Source: CALDSL01 sp039810245
GTDB taxonomy: Bacteria > Chloroflexota > Anaerolineae > Anaerolineales > Anaerolineaceae
NCBI GenBank assembly: GCA_039810245.1
Contig: JBDHWQ010000057.1
Span: 1 to 5,081 of the forward strand
DNA length: 5,081 nt
Reading direction: 5' to 3'
A program made the translations under genes and the position numbers. The notes below the pieces were generated by a model. The model was not told where the DNA came from, did not search any database, and saw nothing but the letters and a program-made list of their open reading frames with translations. Shown here piece by piece: positions 1-4,780 of this stretch. Position 1 is the stretch's first letter. Every line of letters starts with the position of its first letter.

Positions 1-495
1 GCGCACTGCCCTTCTTCCAACCTCAAGCTGGCTTCGGGCATTGCCCGCGTGGCGGCCATGCTGCGCGCCGGGGTCAACGTGACTATAGGCACCGACGGCC
101 CAGCCAGCAACAACGACCTGGACATGTTCGAGGAAGCGCGATTGGCGGCCATGGTGCAGAAGGGCGTCACCGGCGACCCGACCGTCCTGCCCGCCGAGCA
201 GGTATTCGCCATGCTGACGATTGGCGGGGCGCGCGCCTTTGGCCTGGAGCGCGAGCTGGGCTCGATTGAGGTGGGCAAGCTGGCCGACCTGGCGGCGCTG
301 GACTTCACCGCCCCCAATCTGACCCCGGCCTACGACCTGTACTCGCACCTGGTATACGCGGCCGCCGCGGCGGACGTGACGCATACCATCGTCGGCGGGC
401 GGGTGCTGATGCGCGACCGCCAGATGCTGACGCTGGACGAAGAAGCGGTTAAAGCGCGCGCCAACCGCGTGGCTGAACAGGTGCGCGCCGGCTGA
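1..495 (+). CDS. mtaD: 5-methylthioadenosine / S-adenosylhomocysteine deaminase, C-terminal part (5' end outside window)
   Basis: This is the last 164 residues of a metal-dependent amidohydrolase of the MtaD/SsnA/TrzN group. Members deaminate S-adenosylhomocysteine, 5'-methylthioadenosine and often 5'-deoxyadenosine to the inosyl forms in the cytoplasm. The reading frame is open from base 1 and starts inside the hallmark AHCPSSNLKLASG segment (fragment residues 1-13). It continues into TIGTDGPASNNDLDMFEE, where Asp32 of the fragment is the expected metal-binding aspartate at the end of a barrel strand. The tail has the usual small C-terminal beta domain (GSIEVGKLADLAALD, then VGGRVLMRDRQ). 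Full-length relatives have about 400-440 residues, so roughly 250-280 N-terminal residues, including the HxH metal motif, lie upstream of the window. The exact substrate cannot be told from this part. The frame ends at TGA 493-495, two bases before the stop of the convergent aldolase gene. Confidence 0.88.
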   Translation, partial: AHCPSSNLKLASGIARVAAMLRAGVNVTIGTDGPASNNDLDMFEEARLAAMVQKGVTGDPTVLPAEQVFAMLTIGGARAFGLERELGSIEVGKLADLAALDFTAPNLTPAYDLYSHLVYAAAAADVTHTIVGGRVLMRDRQMLTLDEEAVKARANRVAEQVRAG

Positions 496-497
496 GG

Positions 498-1139
498 CTA
501 CTGCTGGCCGTAGCTGGAGAACTTGCCGATCACCACTTCCATCTGCTCGGCGCTCAATATCTGCGGCTGGCCGATGCATTTGGTCTGGTAGTACAGCCGC
601 GCCACCAGCTCGAGCGACTCGGCGGTGCCAAATGCGCGGCCGATCGTTACGCCCACAGTGACAATGCCGTGGTTCGCCATCAGGCAGGCGTTGTACTGGC
701 CGATGGCAGCGGTGATATTGTCGGAAAGCTCCTGGCTGCCATAGACAGCATACGCGGCCAGCGGCACTTTATCGCCGCTGAAGCCCACAAGATAATGCAC
801 CGCGGGCAGCTCCCAGCCCATGCAGGCGATGGTGGTGGCGTACACCTGGTGCGTGTGCACCACGGCGTTCACGTCCGCGCGCGCGTGGTACAGGCTGAGG
901 TGGAAGCGGTACTCGCTGGACGGCTTGAGCGCACCGTCGACGATCTTGCCGTCCGGGCTCATCACCACCACGTCTTCGGGGCGCATGACGCGGTAATCGA
1001 CGCCGGTGGGCTTAATGGCGATCAGGCCTTCGGCGCGGTTGAAGATGCTCAGGTTGCCGCCGGTGCCGGTGGTGAGCTGCGCTTCGAGCAGTCGTTTGCC
1101 ATATTCCACCACCGCCGCGCGTTCGGTTGCCAGGATCAT
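498..1139 (-). CDS. Class II aldolase/adducin-family sugar-phosphate aldolase, FucA-like
   Basis: A complete 213-residue cytoplasmic enzyme, the usual length for L-fuculose-1-phosphate aldolase and relatives. These Zn-dependent enzymes split (or, in dehydratase relatives, dehydrate) ketose-1-phosphates, typically giving dihydroxyacetone phosphate plus an aldehyde. The landmarks fall where they do in E. coli FucA: the phosphate-binding loop TGTGGNLS (residues 24-31), KPTG (43-46), SSE with the catalytic-type Glu76, the zinc ligands His95 and His97 in VVHTHQ, and His157 in ANHG. The start is ATG at 1139, with GAGG at 1150-1147 seven bases upstream and a perfect -10 box further up. The gene converges on mtaD with a 2-bp gap and no clear terminator between them. 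Given that neighbour, a 5-deoxyribulose- or 5-methylthioribulose-1-phosphate aldolase role is an attractive inference. Fuculose- or rhamnulose-phosphate aldolase, or MtnB-type dehydratase, remain possible. Confidence 0.88.
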   Translation of the reverse strand: MILATERAAVVEYGKRLLEAQLTTGTGGNLSIFNRAEGLIAIKPTGVDYRVMRPEDVVVMSPDGKIVDGALKPSSEYRFHLSLYHARADVNAVVHTHQVYATTIACMGWELPAVHYLVGFSGDKVPLAAYAVYGSQELSDNITAAIGQYNACLMANHGIVTVGVTIGRAFGTAESLELVARLYYQTKCIGQPQILSAEQMEVVIGKFSSYGQQ

Positions 1140-1177
1140 AGGTTTGCCTCGTGTTGTGATTGGATTTGGGTGAGCCC

Positions 1178-1183
1178 ATTATA
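1178..1183 (-). promoter_or_regulatory. -10 box (perfect TATAAT) of the aldolase gene
   Basis: Read on the minus strand, bases 1183-1178 are exactly TATAAT, which is striking in such GC-rich DNA. This predicts a transcription start near 1171 and a leader of about 30 bases before the ATG at 1139. At 16-18 bp spacing no good -35 hexamer is present (CATCGC at 17 bp), so the promoter may depend on an activator or be weak. The octamer GGTGGGTG (plus strand, 1191-1198) lies 7 bp upstream of the box. Confidence 0.6.
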
Positions 1184-1246
1184 ACGGATAGGTGGGTGCG
1201 GCGATGGGAAACATATCACCGAACGCAATAACGTTTATCCAGTCTA

Positions 1247-1262
1247 TTTGCGCTGACGCAAA
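1247..1262. promoter_or_regulatory. Palindromic operator candidate (CRP/FNR-like geometry)
   Basis: TTTGCG-CTGA-CGCAAA is a perfect inverted repeat with 6-bp arms and a 4-bp centre. The inner 14 bp, TTGCG-N4-CGCAA, have the same architecture as the FNR/DNR consensus TTGAT-N4-ATCAA, with a different core in each half-site. Its centre (1254.5) lies at -41.5 from the start predicted by the DUF2249 promoter. That is the standard position of a class II activator site overlapping the -35 element. Binding by an FNR/CRP-family protein is inferred from spacing and symmetry only. Confidence 0.45.
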
Positions 1263-1289
1263 GACACGCGCAGCGCAGGCTGCTACACT
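1261..1289 (+). promoter_or_regulatory. Extended -10 promoter of the DUF2249 gene
   Basis: The -35-like AAGACA (1261-1266, four of six consensus bases) is separated by 17 bp from TACACT (1284-1289). TACACT is preceded by TGC at 1281-1283, which forms an extended -10 (TGn-TACACT). The predicted start is near 1296, leaving a short leader of about 20 bases with AGGAG at 1306-1310. The weak -35 overlaps the right arm of the palindrome at 1247-1262, as expected for an activator-assisted promoter. Confidence 0.5.
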
Positions 1290-1305
1290 GGCAGAAACCC
1301 TTTCC

Positions 1306-1310
1306 AGGAG
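1306..1310 (+). promoter_or_regulatory. Ribosome binding site AGGAG that selects ATG 1316
   Basis: AGGAG lies five bases before ATG 1316 but only two bases before the in-frame GTG at 1313. The spacing favours the ATG as the start of the DUF2249 protein. Confidence 0.65.
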
Positions 1311-1315
1311 CTGTG

Positions 1316-1555
1316 ATGACTGATTCTTCCTCTTCCAGCATTGTCGATGTGCGCCAGACGCCCCCGGCGCAGCGCCATCCCATGATCTTTGGTACGTTCG
1401 AAAATCTCTCCAGCGGCCAGAGCTTTGAGCTGGTCAACGACCACGACCCCAAGCCGCTGTATTATCAGTTCCAGGCCGAGCTAACCGGCACCTTCACCTG
1501 GGAATACCTGGAGCGCGGCCCGGACGTGTGGCGCGTGCGCATCGCCAAAATCTGA
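1316..1555 (+). CDS. DUF2249 domain protein (small, function unknown)
   Basis: A 79-residue soluble protein that is almost entirely one DUF2249 domain. The visible signatures are DVRQTPPAQRH (residues 11-21), the very characteristic VNDHDPKPLYYQF (40-52), and WEYLERGPDVWRVRI (62-76). No enzymatic activity is established for the family. From general knowledge, such genes recur near hemerythrin-like, nitric-oxide and denitrification genes and are often under FNR-type control, which would fit the palindrome upstream. The start is taken as ATG 1316, because AGGAG at 1306-1310 then sits five bases away. An in-frame GTG at 1313 would be only two bases from it and would add one residue. The serine-rich stretch SSSSS (residues 4-8) looks like a disordered tail. 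There is no signal peptide or membrane segment. The gene is monocistronic and convergent with the CHAP gene. Confidence 0.85.
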   Translation: MTDSSSSSIVDVRQTPPAQRHPMIFGTFENLSSGQSFELVNDHDPKPLYYQFQAELTGTFTWEYLERGPDVWRVRIAKI

Positions 1556-1621
1556 ACGATCTTCGCGGCACGCATCGCGCGCGGCATTTCTTTCTAGAAA
1601 CATCTCACCGAGCGACGCAAA

Positions 1622-1650
1622 AAGAGGCGCGAGGAAACCTCGCGCCTCTT
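1622..1650 (-). terminator. Intrinsic terminator of the CHAP gene (possibly bidirectional)
   Basis: This is a perfect inverted repeat with 13-bp arms (AAGAGGCGCGAGG at 1622-1634 and its complement at 1638-1650) around an AAA loop. On the minus strand the stem is followed by TTTTT (1623-1619, partly shared with the stem base), giving a textbook rho-independent terminator. It starts about 22 bases after the TAA of the CHAP gene. On the plus strand the stem is followed by GGGTATTTCT, a poor U-tract, so termination of the DUF2249 transcript from the other side is plausible but weaker. Confidence 0.85.
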
Positions 1651-1672
1651 GGGTATTTCTCAAGCACCGGGC

Positions 1673-2581
1673 TTACTTCAGATGCACCGCGCCCAGCATA
1701 GTGCCGTTCGAACCCTGGTAGCGCGCCTTGAAATCGGCGATCGTATTGCTGACCGTGAACACGCCGGGCTGGCTGTTGTCGGAGTAGTACAGCTTGCCAT
1801 TGATGATCGCATCGATCAGCATCACATGGCCGGCGGTGCCGGTGCCGTTGCGCGGGAATGACACCACGATGTTGTACACCGGCCGGTTGCCGTTGACCCG
1901 CACAATCTCGTCCAGCGCACCGCTGCCGGAGTATTTCACCTGGCTGCTATTCGGAGCAATCTTGCCGTACCACTGGCCACCGTTCAGCCCACCCTCGCTT
2001 GTAAACAGGATATCCCGCCCCAGGTTGTACTTGATTCGGCTGAACGCGTACCACGTGCAATTGACCGTCCCGGCCTTGATACCGCTGTACGTCTTGGAGA
2101 AGTAACCACGACGTCCGGTGGCGGCGGTGTAATAGGCGTTGAACGGGAACTTGCTGGTGTTGTTCCAGTCAAAGCCGCTGTGTTTTGCGCGCGCGGCGGC
2201 CGCGAGCTGCGTGGGTGCGTACACCTCATAACGGTAGGTATAGATGGGGCTGGTGGTGGTCCATTTCATCAGCGCGATGGCCCGCACGGTCACGCTGCCG
2301 CGCAGGCTGAGCGTGCCGGTGTACTTGTAGCCCTGGCTAATCATCAGCCGGCCGAACAGATCGATTTTCGCCACCGGGTAGGTTCCGTTGGTGGTGTAGA
2401 CGATGGTCGCGCCCGGGTAGGTGTACAGGCTCACCCCCAGGCCGCTGTCGGCATAATACACGCCCGACGCTTTCGAAGCAGCGATCGTCAATGTGGTGGC
2501 CGCGCTGGCAGTGCCCGGCGTGGCGAAGAAAACCGCGAACAACAGCAGGACCGCGACAATACGTGCAAGCATCTGTTTCAT
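1673..2581 (-). CDS. Secreted CHAP-domain cell-wall hydrolase with chitobiase-like N-terminal domain
   Basis: A 302-residue exported protein. It opens with a Sec signal peptide: Lys2 and Arg7, a hydrophobic core at residues 8-20, and an AxA-type cleavage site near TASAA at 24-28. Residues of about 31-120 resemble the chitobiase C-terminal/Fn3-like module (CHB_HEX_C), with PGATIVYTTNGTYP at 56-69, VTVRAIAL at 97-104, and a closing TYRYEV at 115-120. Residues of about 165-302 form a CHAP domain of the NlpC/P60 papain-like superfamily: the nucleophile Cys175 in NCTWYAFSRI, His252 in AGHVMLIDAI, and a likely third polar residue in YYSDNS (265-270). CHAP enzymes cleave peptidoglycan amide or peptide bonds. 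The exact bond is not readable here, and a non-lytic surface role is possible. The start is ATG 2581, preceded by a G-rich GGGGGA ribosome-binding-site-like run. No convincing -10/-35 pair was found. It is divergent from the aldehyde oxidoreductase. Confidence 0.82.
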   Translation of the reverse strand: MKQMLARIVAVLLLFAVFFATPGTASAATTLTIAASKASGVYYADSGLGVSLYTYPGATIVYTTNGTYPVAKIDLFGRLMISQGYKYTGTLSLRGSVTVRAIALMKWTTTSPIYTYRYEVYAPTQLAAAARAKHSGFDWNNTSKFPFNAYYTAATGRRGYFSKTYSGIKAGTVNCTWYAFSRIKYNLGRDILFTSEGGLNGGQWYGKIAPNSSQVKYSGSGALDEIVRVNGNRPVYNIVVSFPRNGTGTAGHVMLIDAIINGKLYYSDNSQPGVFTVSNTIADFKARYQGSNGTMLGAVHLK

Positions 2582-2688
2582 TGATTCCCCCGGATCAAGT
2601 TCTAGGTTGGATTGGTGTTTGCCATAACAGACTATCTACTGGGTATACGCTTCGCACTGGCTGAAATTAACGCATCTGTAACAAATTC

Positions 2689-2725
2689 GGTGGGTGAAAG
2701 GTTGTATAATCACGATCATCCCACC
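2689..2725. repeat. Inverted repeat centred on the -10 box of the aldehyde oxidoreductase gene
   Basis: GGTGGG (2689-2694) and CCCACC (2720-2725) are perfect complements. The match extends to nine pairs (GGTGGGTGA against TCA-T-CCCACC) if the T at 2719 is bulged. The centre, about 2707, falls inside the TATAAT. The predicted transcription start is 2717, so the left arm is not transcribed and an RNA hairpin is ruled out. If meaningful, it is a split protein-binding site around the promoter. Simple sequence makes chance a real possibility. Confidence 0.3.
2705..2710 (+). promoter_or_regulatory. -10 box (perfect TATAAT) of the aldehyde oxidoreductase gene
   Basis: TATAAT at 2705-2710 predicts a start near 2717 and a leader of about 36 bases, with AAAGG at 2741-2745 seven bases before ATG 2753. 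A proper -35 is missing (CAAATT at 17 bp), as for the aldolase promoter. The box lies inside the upstream-extended reading frame from TTG 2612, which argues that translation begins at 2753. Confidence 0.62.
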
Positions 2726-2752
2726 CGCTTTTCTATTGGTAAAGGCCCCACC

Positions 2753-4732
2753 ATGACCGACACCCCCCGCATCGCCGGCGTCACCGGAAAAATCCTGTGG
2801 GTCGACCTGACCCACGCTACGATCACCGAAGAAAACATACCGCCGGAGATGTACGCGCGTGCACTGGGCGGCATGGGCCTGGCGGCGCACCTGCTCATCC
2901 GGCGCATCCCGCCCGGCGCGCACCCGCTGGGGCCCGACAACGTGCTGGGCATGCTGCCCGGCGTGCTGACCGGCACCGGCAGCCTGATGACCGGGCGCTG
3001 GATGGTGGTGGGCAAGTCGCCGCTCACCGGCACGTGGGGCGATGCCAACTGCGGCGGCATGTTCGCCCCGGCAATCAAACGCTGCGGTTACGACGGCATC
3101 TTTTTCACCGGCATCAGCCCGCGGCCGGTGGTACTGCGCGTGCAAAACGGCCGCGCCATGCTGGAAGATGCGTCTGACGTGTGGGGTATGGACACGCCCG
3201 ACACCGAAGAAACCCTGCTGGCGCGCTGCCCGAATAAGCGCGGCGTCGTGGCGTGCATCGGCCCGGCCGGCGAGCGCCTTTCCCTGATCGCCGGCATCAG
3301 CACCGGCGGCGGGCGGCTGGCGGCGCGCTCCGGGCTGGGCGCGGTGATGGGCGCCAAGCGCCTCAAGGCTGTGGTGTTGAGCGGTTCGCTGCCCATCCCG
3401 GTGCACGACCACCAGCGGATGAAGGCCCTCACGCGCCGTTTGCTGCGCTATACTCGTTTTCGCCCCCCATTCCTCAACGGGCGAGGCGTAGAGCTGCTGG
3501 CGCGCTTTCTGCGCGCCGCGCCACTGCAAATGCGCCAGGACGGCATGCTTTACAAACTATTTTTGCAGCGCTGGGGCACGCTGGGACTCAACCAGTACAG
3601 CATTGAAACCGGCGACGCGCCGCTCAAAAACTGGTCGGCCAGCAGCCGGGACTGGCCCGCGCGGCGCTCGCGGTTTCTTAACCCGGACCGCTTCCGAGCG
3701 CGCGAGGAGCGCAAGTATCACTGCGCCACTTGTCCCATTGGCTGCGGTGGCTTCACAAGCCTGCCGGGTGGCGGCGAGACGCACAAGCCGGAATATGAAA
3801 CCATCCTGGCCTGGTCGGGGCTGCTGGGGAATGAAGATTTAGAGAGTATCTTCGCGATCAACGAGCGTCTGAACCGCGCCGGGCTGGATTCGATCTCCGC
3901 CGGCGGCACGGTAGCATTTGCCATCGAGTGCTACGAAAACGGCCGGATCACCCGCCAGGACACCGGCGGACTGGAGCTGACCTGGGGCAACACCGCCGCC
4001 ATCCGCGCCCTGCTGGAGATGATGATCGCGCGTGAGGGCATTGGTGACCTGCTGGCAGACGGCTCGAAGGCCGCGGCGCAGCGTCTGGGCAACGGCAGCG
4101 CGGGCGCCGCCATCCATGCCGGCGGGCAGGAGCTGGCCATGCACGACCCCCGCAACGACCCCGGTTTTGCGCTGCACGCGGTGGTGGAGCCTACCCCTGG
4201 CCGGCACACGCTGGGGGCTTACCTGTATTATGAGATGTTCCAGCTTTGGACGCGCGTGGAAAGCGCGCCGCGGGTGCGCCCGCGTTTTTACCCGAAGGGC
4301 CACAAGTACCGCGCTGATGCGGAAAAAGCGCGCTGGGCGGCGCAGTGCAGCCGCTTCAGCGCAGTGATGAACTGCGCCGGGCTGTGCATGTTTGGCGCCT
4401 TCATCGGCGTGCAGCGCATTCCCATATTCGAATGGCTTAACGCCGCCACCGGTCTGGACTATACCCCGGATGCATACATGCGCATCGGGCAGGAAATCCA
4501 GGACCTGCGCCAGGCGTTCAACCGGCTGCACGGCGCGCCGGCGCGGCACGACATCAACCCGCGCGCGCTTGGCCGGCCGCCGCAGGAAGCCGGAGCCAAT
4601 GCCGGCCGCAGCGTGCCGTTAGATGCGCTGGTGGCGCAATACTGGCAGGAAATGGGTTGGACCGCCCACGGCCACCCCACCTACGAGACGCTGGAGCGCC
4701 TGGGCATTGCGGATTTGATGCAAGAAGATTGA
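2753..4732 (+). CDS. aor: Tungsten-dependent aldehyde ferredoxin oxidoreductase family protein
   Basis: A complete 659-residue member of the AOR family, which oxidises aldehydes to carboxylates in the cytoplasm using a tungsten bis-pterin cofactor and one [4Fe-4S] cluster, usually with ferredoxin. The N-terminal domain has GKILWVDLT (12-20), GGMGLAAHLL (39-48), TGTGSLMTGR (73-82) and GKSPLTGTWGD (87-97). The cluster ligands are CATCPIGC (Cys324, Cys327, Cys331) plus Cys545. The pterin motifs of the DxxGL(C/D) type read NRAGLD (374-379) and NCAGLC (540-545), with Asn in the first place of both. KPEYET (345-350) and HDPR (464-467) are conserved family segments, and His485 in PGRH fits the usual active-site region. 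The C-terminus QYWQEMGW...HPTYETLERLGI is typical. ATG 2753 is chosen over TTG 2612 because the homologous N-terminus, AAAGG and a TATAAT all support it. No MoaD-like or electron-transfer partner gene adjoins it. The substrate is unknown. Confidence 0.93.
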   Translation: MTDTPRIAGVTGKILWVDLTHATITEENIPPEMYARALGGMGLAAHLLIRRIPPGAHPLGPDNVLGMLPGVLTGTGSLMTGRWMVVGKSPLTGTWGDANCGGMFAPAIKRCGYDGIFFTGISPRPVVLRVQNGRAMLEDASDVWGMDTPDTEETLLARCPNKRGVVACIGPAGERLSLIAGISTGGGRLAARSGLGAVMGAKRLKAVVLSGSLPIPVHDHQRMKALTRRLLRYTRFRPPFLNGRGVELLARFLRAAPLQMRQDGMLYKLFLQRWGTLGLNQYSIETGDAPLKNWSASSRDWPARRSRFLNPDRFRAREERKYHCATCPIGCGGFTSLPGGGETHKPEYETILAWSGLLGNEDLESIFAINERLNRAGLDSISAGGTVAFAIECYENGRITRQDTGGLELTWGNTAAIRALLEMMIAREGIGDLLADGSKAAAQRLGNGSAGAAIHAGGQELAMHDPRNDPGFALHAVVEPTPGRHTLGAYLYYEMFQLWTRVESAPRVRPRFYPKGHKYRADAEKARWAAQCSRFSAVMNCAGLCMFGAFIGVQRIPIFEWLNAATGLDYTPDAYMRIGQEIQDLRQAFNRLHGAPARHDINPRALGRPPQEAGANAGRSVPLDALVAQYWQEMGWTAHGHPTYETLERLGIADLMQED

Positions 4733-4777
4733 ATCATGCGGTGCGCGCCTTTTGGCCGCGCACCGCATGATTCAATC
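4727..4777. terminator. Perfect 21-bp inverted repeat between convergent genes, probable bidirectional terminator
   Basis: Bases 4727-4747 are exactly complementary to 4757-4777, with the 9-base centre CCTTTTGGC. The left arm includes the last codon (its first two bases are at 4727-4728) and the TGA stop (4730-4732) of the aldehyde oxidoreductase gene. The right arm ends three bases before the TAG (4783-4781) of the dioxygenase gene. The stem should be extremely stable in either transcript, and its position between convergent 3' ends suggests termination or 3'-end protection. Neither side has a real U-tract (CTGCTATTTC on plus, TCTTGCATC on minus), so it is not a textbook rho-independent terminator. 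Confidence 0.65.
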
Positions 4778-4780
4778 CTG

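Noticed and set aside
497..514. GCTAC/GTAGC inverted repeat at the mtaD-aldolase junction, considered as a terminator
   Set aside because: Five-base arms with an 8-base loop and no T-tract are too weak, and the element lies mostly inside the 3' end of the aldolase coding sequence.
669..1184. A 171-codon plus-strand open frame antisense to the aldolase gene
   Set aside because: Its protein is rich in His, Val, Ala and Gly with no recognisable domain. It lies over a gene with intact catalytic motifs and is a normal shadow in GC-rich DNA.
1591..1600. Perfect 10-bp palindrome TTTCTAGAAA in the 3' region between the DUF2249 and CHAP genes
   Set aside because: It lies downstream of both convergent genes, not at a promoter, and is short enough to occur by chance.
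2667..2681. Imperfect TTAAC...GTAA symmetry near -42 of the aldehyde oxidoreductase promoter, considered as an FNR/CRP-like site
   Set aside because: Only four of seven base pairs match across the axis and the centre does not fall on the expected half-integer position, so it is no better than chance.
2612..2752. Upstream extension of the aldehyde oxidoreductase frame from TTG 2612 (47 extra residues)
   Set aside because: The extra residues do not resemble the AOR N-terminus, the stretch contains the TATAAT promoter box, and ATG 2753 has AAAGG at good spacing.
2636..3529. A 297-codon minus-strand open frame antisense to the aldehyde oxidoreductase gene, with another at 3839-4549
   Set aside because: Low-complexity His/Arg/Ala/Gln-rich translations with no family signature, antisense to a well-supported AOR gene. 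They are shadow frames.
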